Of a stretch of 64,000 bases of DNA, positions 1-11,632 are shown piece after piece. How positions within the stretch are numbered: position 1 is the stretch's first letter; every line of letters begins with the position of its first letter. The position numbers and the translations under genes were made by a program. This DNA comes from Russula earlei. Taxonomy: Eukaryota > Basidiomycota > Agaricomycetes > Russulales > Russulaceae. The stretch spans positions 52,640 through 116,639 of the forward strand of contig JAGFNK010000130.1 in the NCBI GenBank assembly GCA_025769875.1. Direction: 5' to 3'. Under the pieces are notes generated by a model. That model worked only from the letters and a program-made list of their open reading frames with translations, ran no database searches and was not told the origin of the DNA.

Positions 1-687
1 CGGAATCGATATGGCCAAGATGGGCAACAGGAGAAGTCACCCTTGAAGAGGGTCTCATTTACGCCACCAAGGAAAAGCTCAGAGTCGTTGGCAGCGAGCT
101 TGAATCCGAAAACGGGAGAAGCCAACACGTTCTCTGAGACAAGGGTCTGAAATGTCGGGGATGCATTATAGACTGGAAACCGAGACCCATCACGCCATCT
201 ACTGCAAACTGATCGATTTGAAAGCAATTAGAGCAATCGGTTGCAAGCCCTGGTGTCTGCGCAGAGGTTTATAATTACAGATCAGCACCTTTTAACGGAG
301 GAAAAGAGACGATTGTCCCTACAGTCAGACCGCCAAAGTTGACAACATCGGTATATTGATCACCACTGACGGAGCTGCCCCCACCATAACTTATAACGAA
401 TGAGATCCCGAGATCCTTGGAGTTGGCACTAGCTGACGGGTCATATATTAGGTCCCGAGCAGCTTGAGCCGCATTTCGGGGAGGGAACGAAAAGATCGCT
501 GCTGCCACTGTCCAAGTACGCTGTGTACGAACCACGGATGGTCGGCGAATGTCCGAAAGCAGACAGGACAAAACCTCGGCTTGTGTGCCAATAGAGATAG
601 TACTATACCAACCGCTGTCGGGAAACACGACCTTGGATATCAATTGTCGGCGTGCGTTTTAAGTTTCGATACAAAGGAAGCACCCAT
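1..687 (-). pseudogene. Decayed aspartic protease (pepsin family A1), partial copy
   Basis: Upstream member of a tandem pair with the gene at 1187-2768. The C-terminal part lies beyond the window edge. Read on the minus strand, the first active-site segment is recognisable as LDSGSSDLFVPSPKCGSSC, followed by YDPSASANSKDLG and GGLTVG. Positions 1-240 encode the flap-side region with SPVFGFKLA and LFLGGVN, also present in the neighbour. Against the intact copy it lacks two bases between the Cys-rich loop and YDPSAS, which breaks the frame. I could find no clean signal-peptide exon: a hydrophobic stretch lies further upstream (about 720-830) but without an in-frame ATG. The first catalytic Asp is kept, so decay may be recent. 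I infer a pseudogene; a different splice choice could in principle rescue it. Confidence 0.7.
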
Positions 688-920
688 GTGGGGTGAGGCT
701 TTGGTGTGAGTATGGAGACGAGTCGTTCGCCCTAGGCGAAGGGTAGACTTGAGACAACGACGGAGGGCAAAGGGCAGGGACGAGCGCGAACGCAGACACA
801 GATGCGAATACGATACGGGCGGGAGAAACGACAGGAGTGGTGCGCGCGGAGACGGTAACGAGAGACCGAGACTGTATTGCTTAGACAGTTGGTGTTCGTA
901 CCTTTGACGCTGAGGTTGGG

Positions 921-929
921 TTATATATA
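921..929 (-). promoter_or_regulatory. Possible TATA box upstream of the decayed protease copy
   Basis: The minus strand reads TATATATAA here, about 230 bp upstream of the first usable ATG (685-687) of the decayed copy. The spacing is long, so the assignment is weak unless an intron or long leader lies between. Confidence 0.3.
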
Positions 930-1186
930 CCAGAGGTTGGTAGTAGTCCGAAGGCGAGTTACTGAGGAGAAGAATGAAAGTACTGTAGTTGAAACGCGAG
1001 TCTGATGCACGCGTAAGAAAGAACTGAACGAAGGTAGCGAGTATGTCGAATTAGAACGAGCGGATATGTACGAGAATGAGTTGAGAACGAGAGCCGTCGC
1101 ATCGCGTGTCGGAGTATGCACACTCCGTGACGCCGATCCGCTCCGCGCGTAGCCACGACGGTCGCCTCACGACACTGAGACGGCAT

Positions 1187-2768
1187 TCAAGCAAGGGTAG
1201 CAAACCCGATGCGCAAGTTGCCGACATCCCAAGCGGAGTAAACGTTCTGAAGGAAAATCTGTCCGAGAATCCAGAATTCTGTGTCATATCGCAGTCAGCT
1301 CAGTTCAGGGGGAAGGCGACAGCTAACTTACCGCCCGTGAGGGTCGAGTCTGCGGCTGCACCAGCTTCGCAGGTAGTACCGTCTTCAGAGCCTTGGAGTG
1401 GTCCAAGGTTAAATGAAGCAGCCGAAATCTTGACCTCCGTGCCTCCAACCCAAACGGAAATGGGAGTATCAAAGTCACATGGGACTGAAGTAGAGGGATG
1501 AGCATGGGCCGCGGCTGATCGGCCGCACCTCACGACGTACTGGTGTAAGTACCATCACCATACTCTGGTGCTGAGTTGGCACCATGAATTGAAGCAAAGA
1601 ATTTCGCGATGCCAGCGGAATCGCCGAGGATCTTCATGGTTCCGGTGTCGAAGATCGTTTCAGTCTTTCCAACGATACGGGTTCCGTTGACAATGACGGC
1701 ATCGAACGGTGCTTGCCAGAAGCCCTATCCCGCAAAGTATGTGTCAGCGTTTGTGCAGGATTGACACTCTTATTGACGGCAAACCGCATTGGACAAGGAG
1801 ACCCAGGAGAAGTCACCCGTGAACAGGGAATTGTTTACGCCACCGAGAAAGAGATCAGAGCCGAGAGTAGCAAGCTTGATTCCGAACACGGGAGAAGTCA
1901 ACATGTTTTCGGATATAAGAGTCTGGAGCGGTGGGACGGCATTAAAAACGGATATGGACGGGAAGCCCATACCCATCAGCCCGTCTGCTGAGAAATTACC
2001 GATTTGAAAACCTTCAGAATAGCTGGTTGCAAGTCCGAGTGTCTGCGCAGAGGCCTACGATGTCACGGATCAGCCCTTTTTTATGGTAAAAAGGGAGACG
2101 ATTTTCCCTACAGTCAAGCCAGCAACTTGTATACTATCAGAATATTGCTCGCCAGTGACAATGTCACTATCTCCTAAAGTTAGCGTGAATGGGATCCCGA
2201 GATCGTTCGAGTGGGCGCTCGCAGACGGGTCATACGTCTTGTGTCCCCAGCAGCTTGACCCGCATTTGAAAGAGGGCACAAAAAGATCGCTGCTGGCAGT
2301 ATCCAGGTTCACTGTTTACACCGTTCAGTCGAATGGCGAACTTTGAAGAGCAAACGGGAAGATAATACCAGTGAAGGAATCGACGTGTGTACCGATAGAG
2401 ATAGAACCAAACCACAATTCACTATCGTCAATCAGCGTCTCGCTGGCAGAGTCGCGCCTCCCCATCGGCTTAAGCCCCCCTGCAAGCGGGTGCTGCCTGC
2501 CAGTATTTTGCTCGTACACAACCATGCGGTATCCAATCTTCCTGCAAGTGTGATAGTAAGGGACTGATGCATCCTGCGAATTCAAGAGGGATTACGCGAC
2601 TGAACGCCTCGTCTGACTTGTTGACACGGAGAGACTACGGACCCCACGAAGGCCGCCGCGCTTTGAGATGGGGACGGAAATGCCACGGGAAACAGGAGAC
2701 CCAGCCAGCGAGACAGCCGCAACGAGAATGGGAAGTGCGGCGAAGACCAAGGTTAAAGGGAAATACAT
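1187..2768 (-). CDS. Secreted aspartic protease, polyporopepsin-like (peptidase family A1), multi-exon
   Basis: A pepsin-fold endopeptidase expected to be secreted as a zymogen. The start at 2768 gives a typical signal peptide (MYFPLTLVFAALPILVAAVS) followed by a basic pro-region. Mature-domain landmarks in order on the minus strand: SISIGTHVDSFT, an intron of about 60 bp, NLDTASSDLFVPS (first active-site loop), YDPSASAHSNDLG, SPVFGIKLATLGSDLFLGGVN, an intron ending near 1730, GFWQAPFDAVIVNG, FDTGTMKILGD (second active-site loop), FNLGPLQG, an intron, and the C-terminus EFWILGQIFLQNVYSAWDVG ending with TGA at 1187-1189. Both catalytic aspartates are present. The first loop reads DTA where the family normally has DTG, a change next to the catalytic residue that may reduce activity. 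A TATA box lies about 85 bp upstream. Exon edges were placed by eye. Family assignment is firm, activity less so. Confidence 0.88.
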
Positions 2769-2852
2769 GTTTGAAAGAGCGAAGGACTGATGACCGTCAA
2801 ATGATCGAACAAGGATTGTAGACCCCAAGGAACATGCGAAAGGCTCATGGGG

Positions 2853-2859
2853 CTTTATA
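2853..2859 (-). promoter_or_regulatory. TATA box of the aspartic protease gene
   Basis: Minus strand TATAAAG, about 85 bp upstream of the ATG at 2768 and followed by a pyrimidine-rich leader. The spacing suits a fungal core promoter. Confidence 0.55.
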
Positions 2860-2869
2860 TCTTCTGAAG

Positions 2870-5408
2870 GGGCGTATCCACGAATGAATGACGCGTGCCA
2901 CATTACGGCTCATGTGCCTCCCCAAATGCTGCTGGATGGGCAAGGCCATATTTACTGAATGGCTCGACGACATCTTTCTCGTAGCCATGACAGGCTTGTG
3001 GCTAGAAATACTATGTCGCACAATGAATTGAGCCCGATGCACCGAGCATCGGACATGCGGAGACGGTGCCGGAGCGACCCAGTATTAGATAGCTACGCCT
3101 TGCTATACCGCGGGCATTCTGGAGTCACTAGGGAAGATTGTTTTACACTGGAGAATCTCAGTGGCTGTCTGAGGAGCGATCGCGGAGACAAACAGTGCAC
3201 AAATCGCCTACAAAGTACACTTACTACTTGATGATGTGGTGACTGTGCAAGATACCCCCTCGTCGAATAAGAGAACAGAATAATAGGTGGTAGCCTGGAT
3301 AAGAATGTAGGAGAACTTGGTCAACGTCGAACTAGATAAGGAGGCAGAGTGGCACGCAAAACCGGTCATAAGACCGAAATCTCCGCGTGGCGAGCGAGTC
3401 AACTATGGGTACCGTAGGCAAGTGAAGCGAAGCCTTCGCACGACAGCCGAGAGAACGTCCGAGGGGTTGTCAGTCACGGGCATACGTGGATTCGGCACCA
3501 TCAGTGACATCAGTCATTGACAGAGGATTGAGGTGAGATGCTGGTATCAAAAGAGTAATCACCGGTACAAGAGGAAAAGCGGGGAGGATGAATGGTGGCT
3601 GTCATTGGTCTGCGGCCGTGTTGGTACCTCGGATCATGCCTAGAATAGGACCAACCGCCTATAAAAGGCCTCACACGCGAGCAAAAAAAAAAAATTCACC
3701 TAGCTCAGTTTAACCGATGGTGTCAATGATGCTCCCGGTGCAAGGACTGGCCACCCTGCGACAGCCCTCTAGGCTCACCTCACGAGACTATGAACTCACT
3801 CATTCCTTGACCCATAGAAGGTTGCGGTAAAATCTGGCTCGTAATGGACTGGGATCAGGTGTGCGTATGTCTGAAGTCGAAATAATAATAGGCCATATGG
3901 GTCATTTTATCTCGACTTTAGAAATACCACGATATGATCTCCCATCTCCTTTGTTTTATTTTGTCCGTTGCCTGGCGACTTCTTGTACTGGCCACGGATC
4001 GCGCTTGTCATGTTCTTGAAGTCACAGTAAAAGAATACTTTAAAGTTGCTTTTGCCTCGGTTTCAAGAACGAGTCATCCCAAGACTCCCGCGGCTTTCAG
4101 CTATTCCGATGCTGTGCCGGTGCCTCGCTTTTCGTTTGCGATTCTTCAGCATGTAGTTGGTAAATGGGTGCTTACTTTGTTCGACACCTATCTGAGATGC
4201 CATCACTGATCCCCTGTATTCTATATACTCGATACATCCTTTAACGACATTCTGGAAATTGATGGTCATATGGCGTTGCATATCGTCATAAGTTTGCGAC
4301 GATGGAGTGATTTTGCCGATCATAGCTGGTGCCCCTGCTTTGTTGCCATGTTTTCGGTAAACCTGTAATCACCCACCCATGTTCGCAATCATCAGACAGG
4401 GTTTCGTATTTTCAGCACAAGACTGGAGCCGAGCGTTCCGTAATCAATCCAACTCGTCGTTTGGCCGCCGCCGTAGCACTGTGCCAAATGACGATCACGA
4501 CGACAACCACGACGGACAGCGTCATGCCATGGCTCGGGGCATCCGTATTCCCTTCTCCGTCTCCCCACTCCCAGGCAATCGTCACCGACAAGTCAGTCCG
4601 ACCATCAAACACTCTCACCAATGTCCGGCCGCATCTCCCACCACTGATAGCGGCCGGCCCATCATGATGCCTCCGTTGACAAAGTGACCTCCCGCGTGAC
4701 CGCTGCGAATCATTTCCGGGGGGCTCCCTGCCGCAGCGCGGGAAAGGACTCGGACGCGCGGCGCAGGGCCAATCCGATCGACCTGGCCCCGCTTTCGTGT
4801 GCCCTCCACCACTGGGCGTCGAGGAGCAAACAGCCCCCCGCAAGACCCAGTGCGAGCAGTTCGGGTTTAGCTCTCGTACTCGCTCTCGAACGACGGTGAT
4901 AGAAGGCTCAGCGAGCCGGACGGACCAGTACTCACCCCTTCGTCTTTGCCTGTTGGGGACCGATCGATGAAGCCCTGAGGCCCTGACAGGCCTGACGGGT
5001 CGCCGGTCACGGCAAATTCCAGCTCCTACGCATCGCGTCTCTTCCCGCAATGCAAGCAGGCTCACATCAAATCAACTAAGGGTAAGCTTCCATGGTTGCG
5101 CTACATAACTACATGCAGGTGGTCAAAAAACACAGACCATTGTGAACTGAGCATACGGGTGAGATAGGACCTAGTAGGGATAGTTTCTGAAAAGAGCAAT
5201 CTGGTCTAGTCTGTCGGTGAATGGGTGTTGATAGGGTGGCTGAGAACCTCTGTGAGACTAGGCATGGATCCGGACCCGGACCTAGATCATGGGGTGGCCA
5301 AGTGGAAGTTATAGATTTCTCTACCAAGCCAGATTCGTTGCCAGAAAGAAAGCTAGAGATTACAAAGCAGATGGTCTACCACGAGTGAGCGGAAACGCTC
5401 TGTGACTT
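2870..5408. other. Intergenic stretch with no recognisable gene
   Basis: I could not assign a product to any frame here. There is a TATAAAAGG motif on the plus strand at 3660-3668, a 13-A run near 3683 and a 37-codon ORF from the ATG at 3717, but nothing conserved follows. A minus-strand frame at 4412-5065 (217 codons) is GC-rich and shows no domain; its hydrophobic run of valines comes from a GAC/CAC-rich repeat. A small minus-strand ORF at 4063-4323 is also unrecognised. One of these could be a rapidly evolving gene. Confidence 0.4.
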
Positions 5409-7396
5409 TCACACTACGCGCTTTTCGAATATCCACAGCTTATTCTCTTTCTTCATCTCGATTATTCTCAACAGACCTTCCAAACCCTTCTTGTTCACAA
5501 GCCTCAAGACGTCCTTCCTCACTTTCCATCCGCCGAACCCGTCAATCACGTCAACGACCTCCCACCGCCCTGCTGGTAGCGCATCCCTGCTCTCCGCGAT
5601 TGCGTGGGTGAATAGGGAATTGTACGCGATATCGACAGGCGGGAGGTTTTCCGTCTTATTGTAGATCCATGGATGCGTGGCAGATATGGCGGGCGGGAGG
5701 ATACCTAGGCGCGAGGCGTATGGGGGGGCGTGGGTTTGGAGGAAGAGCGATGCGCCGCTCTGTGCGGCGAGATTCGCGATGTGGACATGCACTGTGATGG
5801 TGCTTGCAATCAGTCTGCCGTCCAACAGGTCGAATACATGCAGGCGGGGGGAGTTGAACGGGTGATCTATTTACCATGTGGGGTTTCTGCGTATCGCTCG
5901 TTCAGCCGCGAGAGGGCGTGACCGCCGGGATAGTTGGCTATTGATGCACGCGTAAGGAGGACGGTGGCAGATGCGTTGAGCACAAGGGCGCCCACGACAA
6001 CGAGAAACTTGAGCCGAGAAAAGAGGGTTTTTTTCCGCTGGCGGATGCTACATGTTTTTAGCTCGTCGATTTAATCTGCGGGAAAAGGGAAGACCCACAA
6101 AGTCTGGGCACCTTGCGCGGAAGCAATATTTAATATTGGTACGACGTATACGACGAAACGCCATTCTTTGTGCCCAAGGAAGCTCATGAGGAAGAGGAAG
6201 CCAACTGCAGACTCAACGAGGGACCGGATGTGGGCATTGCTAGCGAAACCGAACGGAATGAATACTTCGGTGGCCATGAGAAGACGCGGGAGAAAGGTGG
6301 CAAAGTAAGTCCAGAATGGAGACACCTACACGGGGTCAGGGATGATATGACAATGGCAGTGACGGAAACACTAACGCCCCAATCGGCACTCTTTCCTTCA
6401 TACACGTTGAAATACACGCTGGAAAATTCGGGCCAGAGTGGCCAATGGTCCCAGAAAAAGGAGTCAATGGAAACCGTCAGCGCTATACGACCAGCGTGCA
6501 TGAATACCATGTGGTAGGTCGCACACAGAAACCTCAGTACCTATGGAAATGAGGCTCGAGATGATGCCAACCTTGACGAGACGGGTAACTGAGAGGGAGC
6601 CATCTGCAAAGAGTTGGATCGCGAAAAGGCCCAGCAGAGGAGCGATTTCCACGCGGATAACCACTGCAGCGAAAGTCATCAGCGCAATGGCCCAGGATAA
6701 GCGGGTGGTCGACATCCGGGCCGCCCTGCTTCCACTGTCGAGGAACAAGTACAGGGCAAAGTTGACTATGAGCATAGGGTTTGAGGGAATGTATGATTGG
6801 TGGTTGTGATATATTTATCTCACCGAACGGTAGCGCAAGCATGTTGGGCAACGTACGCCCCATCCAGAATGGAATGTGGAATTGGCTAACGGTGATGAGG
6901 GTGAATAGGAGGGAGGTCAAACGTCCAAAACGCCGAGCGACGGCGTGTCGGAGAAAGCAAAGCCCTAATGCATTTATGCTTGCGAGGGTGAGACGAACTG
7001 GTACGTATTAGCAATGGGGAAAAACGAGGGAGACATCCGAAAAATACGAACTGACTATTTGGAGGTCAAATTTCGAAGTGAGGAGGGAGAGGTCATTCGC
7101 GAGTCGGGCAACATAGTTGGAGAGCCAAGCCAGGGCTATGCTGCCCACGAATGAGCGTGGTACGGCTCCAAAAAACACTTTATGATCGAACTAAGTAAGG
7201 GTGGGGCCGTGAGATGCCACTCATTGACCAGGACGGTGTTGAACCGCACCTTTTGGAGGCCCTCTGGGCGGCTCCCGTGAAGGAGGAGATCATGTATGGC
7301 ATGGAGATTGAAGCTCTCCTCTACTTTTGTGTAAGGCGCAATTAGTACATGAGTCCAAGCGACTGCAAAAATAAGAAGGTCGAGGAGGAAGGACAT
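5409..7396 (-). CDS. ALG12: Dolichyl-P-Man: Man7GlcNAc2-PP-dolichol alpha-1,6-mannosyltransferase ALG12 (GT22)
   Basis: Multi-pass ER enzyme that adds the eighth mannose (alpha-1,6) to the lipid-linked oligosaccharide used for N-glycosylation, with dolichyl-phosphate mannose as donor. The start at 7396 gives [20 protein letters not shown], a first membrane segment. Next comes [15 protein letters not shown] in the first lumenal loop. An intron ends at TTACTTAG and leads into [14 protein letters not shown], matching the DHxxFPG-type motif of ALG9/ALG12 enzymes. Later exons give [19 protein letters not shown], a helix-rich middle, [28 protein letters not shown] and [18 protein letters not shown]; HKExRF is the GT22 hallmark. 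The last exon ends at the TGA 5409-5411. It faces the ABC transporter gene across 140 bp, so the two probably share a divergent promoter. Intron boundaries are by eye. Confidence 0.93.
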
Positions 7397-7536
7397 CCGA
7401 GTTGCCAGGTGGGGTGGTTCAGGCAACGCTGGTGGCGTGGCTGAGTGGACGCAGCAGTTCCGGCCCGTTTGAGCCAGCCGAGGCAGAATATGGCTTGACC
7501 CGGCATCGTATCCCCCCCCTCTTTCTGCCCCCACCC
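7397..7536. promoter_or_regulatory. Divergent ALG12 / ABC transporter promoter
   Basis: Only 140 bp separate the two start codons (7396 minus, 7537 plus). The stretch is GC-rich, with a C/T-rich run just before the plus-strand ATG. No clear TATA box is visible in either direction. A shared promoter is inferred from the spacing alone. Confidence 0.45.
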
Positions 7537-10500
7537 ATGCCTTCTAAGCCAAGGGCGATCTTATTCACCCTATGGCTCATATCGACCGTTAGTGCCAATG
7601 CAAGGAGTGGAAACACCTCCCACTATCCTGCTTCAACCCTTCAATCCTTGGTACGTCTTACTACTGCGTGGCAGCACGATCCTGATTCACGACCCCACAA
7701 CACACCAACAGGCACTCGATAGCCTCGCTCCTTCAAAAGGTATTATCGCGTTGGCATGCAAGCTAGCCTTGACTCCTAACGCGTTCCTTCGTGCAGAGAA
7801 ATGCCCTCCTTGCTTTAATTGCATTCTTCCGGCGTTCACGTGTGCTCAATACGGAGAATGCGATCCCTACAATGGCCAGTGCAACTGTCCACCTGGGTGG
7901 GGAGGTATCGACTGCTTGACCCCACGTAAGGGTGTCATTACACAGCGTTCTCACGCTTCCTGGCTTATGGTTGAGCAGAATGTGACTCCCTTGCGGATGG
8001 ATCAGAGCGCCACCTGCGCGAGGAGGGAAAAGAGTGCCAGTGCAAGGATGGTTGGGGAGGAATTAACTGCAATGGTTTGTCTGCTAGTACCTTTGTGCTC
8101 TGCTGTCCTTTAACTCCAAGGCAGTTTGCCAAACCGACGATGCCTGTACATACTTCCCCATCCGTGGCAACATAACATCTTTAGACTCCGCCGACTCGGT
8201 AAACATGACTTGCTACAAAGGTGGCCAGACTGTCTTCAACAATCACCAGTTCTGCGATGTTACCAGTATGTGTGTATAAACATCGAGCCAACCTCGGTCT
8301 TACTGACACATGAAACACAGATCGCAAAATCCTCGATATGTTACCCGACCGTCCTCCACAGGTCACTTTTAGCTGCGACAAGTCAGATGGCACATGCGAC
8401 TTTCAATTTTGGACAGCCCAGATCGAGTCATTTTACTGTGCTCTTGATACGTGCAAGACAGACGTTATACCAGGATACGATAGCAACACCACATCATACC
8501 AGTGCGAGAAAATCAAATGTAGCTGCGTACCAGGACGATTCATTTGCGGGGAAGATGGAAGTGTCGGTGGGTATCCAGCTCTCTGCCAATGGCATGGTGC
8601 TGAGACAAGGATAGACATTGGGGACTTTTTGAAAGAAGAGATCAAGGGGCCGGCCATTTTCAGTTGCAAGACTGGTGCCGGTTGCAAGTTTGAAGAACCG
8701 GCGATGAATCAATTGATCAATGACATCTTTGGAGACGGATACATCACTTTGACTTGTGGAGGTGGCGAGTGCTTACATTACAGCCAAGTTCCTGGCTACG
8801 TTGTATGTCCCAGACGCTCCCTTCCTCGGTCCTGTCGTAAATATCTGCTTTACAGAGACCCCGCAAACCAAACAATACACGCTGGATTGCGTTGAGCGTT
8901 GCCGGAGCTGGTCTAGCTGCAGTTTCGATTTCCGCAGGTACTTACCCCCTTTTGTGTTCCACCTTTGCTATAATAACTGTTCCCAAGCTCTCTGGTACGC
9001 CGGTCGCGCTCGCACGTCCGACATCGGGGCAATTCGCCTACCGGACGCGGAGGTCTCGCAGCTCATGGCAGACCATGTCCCCGCCACGCTCCATTTTTCT
9101 GATATCTCTTACACTCTCAACAGCCGGACAATTCTCGAAGGCATCACGGGCTCCGTGCGTCCAGGTCAGATTCTCGCAATTATGGGCGCCTCCGGTGCTG
9201 GCAAGTCGACTTTCCTCGACATTCTAGCGCGTAAACGCAAGCGTGGCATTGTGGGAGGAATGACCCTTGTCAACGGTCGTGAAGTCTCCGATCCACATTT
9301 CAGGAAGGTCATCGGTTTCGTGGACCAGGAAGATACGCTCATGAGTACACTCACCGTGTACGAGACTATCTTATATTCAGCATTGTTGAGGCTTCCACGA
9401 GACATGAGCATCGAGGCAAAGCAATTCAGAACATTGGAGACGATGAACGAATTAGGCATTCTCGGAATCAAAGACTCCAGGATCGGAGACTCAGGTGCGG
9501 GACCTTACCATTTCTTACTGCCCCGCTAATTGAGGGCATTCAGGCCATCGCTCTATCTCTGGAGGGGAGAAGCGCCGTGTCTCAATTGCGTGTGAACTCG
9601 TGACTAGCCCCTCCATTCTGTTTCTTGACGAGCCCACTAGCGGTACGACGTCATGGCCAAACTGACGCCGCTCCTTCATAACTTTTTTGCAGGTCTAGAT
9701 GCCTACAATGCGTACAACGTCGTCGAAAGTTTAGTCTCACTCGCGCGCAACTATAATCGCACAGTTGTCTTTACAATCCATCAACCGCGCAGTAACATAG
9801 TCGCGTTATTCGATCAACTCGTACTCCTTGCTCAAGGTCGCCTCATATATGCTGGCGACTTTGCCAAATGTCAACCATATTTCGACTCTATTGGACAACA
9901 TTGTCCTCCCGGGTTCAATATAGCGGATTACCTTAGCGCGTATCTCCTCTTCAGTGACAGGAACCTCGACTAATGAGCTTATACAGTTGACGTCACTGCA
10001 TCGATTGAGAAGGAGTCGAAAGGTTCTGGAAGCTCAACCACTGGTGTAATCTCGCCAACCAGCAATGCCACGGCATCTGCCTCTTTACGTGACGAGGAGC
10101 GCGGTCTATCTGTACCGCGACTTGAGACGCTTAGCCGTGGGCATTCCCCCAATGCTGCCGACGACGAAGCCGAACGGCAAGTACCGCGCAATGGCAACGG
10201 CAACGGAGCGGGCGAAGGTTTTCTACGACGCAAGTCCTCGCAGCTTCTCGAACTGGCTTCGCTTAGCACCGCGCATGGTAGCGACCCTGGACCGGGCCTA
10301 GTTCCACGCATTGCGGCGCTAGCCGAGTCCTACACTGCGAGCGAGGTCGCTTCCGCCATCCGTGCGGACATTCGTTCAGTCGCGCAGCCCTCCCAGAGCC
10401 CCGACGGCAGTGAGGAGTTGCCAGACGTGACAGTTGAGAGTGAGCTGCTGCGTGGGCGTAAGCGTGCAACGTGGGCAACGCAGTTCAGGATCCTGAGTGG

Positions 10501-11632
10501 CCGAGCCTTCAAGAATATGTATCGTGATCCGGCTTTATTGACCTTTCAGTATTCGTCATCTATCGCGGCAGCACGTGAGTCATCTTCAACGTATTCATCG
10601 TGGTTTCTATATCAACGACATTGCAGTGCTATGTGGATTGTTCTACCACAATGTGTCCAACGACATCGGTGGATTCCAAAACAGATTAGGTTCGGAGTTC
10701 ACAGCTTGGCTGGTGGGGCGCTCGCTGAGTTCATATTGTCCCCAAAGGTGTCTTCTTCTTCACTCTAGCTCTGTTTGGCTTCTCGTGCCTATCGAGCCTT
10801 GGGTTATTCGCCAACGAGCGGATCCTATTCATGCGGGAAAGGTGCGAAGCTACGTTCATAGACCGCTGTTTGGCCCGCGCTGATGGGGCAACACCAACAA
10901 GATCGAACGGGTATTATTCTTCCTTCACTTATTTTACATCGAAGGTGTGTCAGCTCTTCCTTTGTTGATTCCTTGCTTTGACAGTCTAGTCCTAGATCCT
11001 ATTTGATATCCTTCCGTTACGTGTCGTCCCGCCTTTGCTCTTCGGAGGCATTGTCTATGGTCTCGTTGGCTTTGTTCCGACAGTGCCAGCTTTCTGGAAG
11101 TTCATTCTCACTCTCGTACTCTTCAACTTGACCACGGCTAGCGTTATCTTACTCATCTCTATCGCATGTGAGAACACGAGCGTCGCGAGTCTGGCCGGCA
11201 CGATGGTCATGTTGTTCAAGTAAGCGCAACGCCCACCATCCATGGAGCGTCCGGAGGAACTGAATTCATGTCATTTAGCTTGCTATTCACTGGTCTCTTG
11301 ATCAACCGATCAAAGGTCAAGCCTTGGTTGCAATGGCTGCACACGATTTCGTTCTTCCATGCTGCATTTGAGGCCCTTGCGGTCAATGAGCTTCGCTTCC
11401 TACAATTAAAGGAAGACAAGGTCAGTGGAACCCCCCCTTTATGACTTTTACCCATCTATGTACACAGTACGGAGTCGAACTCGACGTTCCCGCGGCAACG
11501 ATCCTCTCCACGTTTGGTCTGCGGGCACAGTCGTTCTGGTGGCCGAACATATCGCTCCTTGTGATTTTCTTCGTCACATTCACGGCCTCGAGCTTTGTCG
11601 TGTTGCATTTCTACGTCCGCGAGAGGCGATGA
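7537..11632 (+). CDS. ADP1: ABCG-family transporter, ADP1-like, with Cys-rich lumenal N-terminal domain
   Basis: Half-size ATP-binding cassette transporter in the ADP1 arrangement: signal peptide, Cys-rich EGF-like lumenal region, membrane segment, nucleotide-binding domain, long linker, then the membrane domain. The ATG at 7537 starts [20 protein letters not shown]. The Cys-rich part includes [23 protein letters not shown] and CKDGWGG. A hydrophobic segment ([17 protein letters not shown]) precedes the cassette. Walker A is GASGAGKST (about 9185-9211), the signature SGGEKRR (about 9557-9580), Walker [13 protein letters not shown], followed by TIHQPRS. The last exons hold the TM bundle, for example [20 protein letters not shown], and end HFYVRERR at 11632. 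At least eight short GT..AG introns are visible; two split the cassette between DSG and HRSISGG and between PTSG and LDAYN. The substrate is unknown. All ATPase motifs are intact. Confidence 0.9.

Noticed and set aside
4412..5065. 217-codon open frame on the minus strand
   Set aside because: Gly/Arg-rich, no motif, no signal or conserved block; overlaps other frames in GC-rich DNA.
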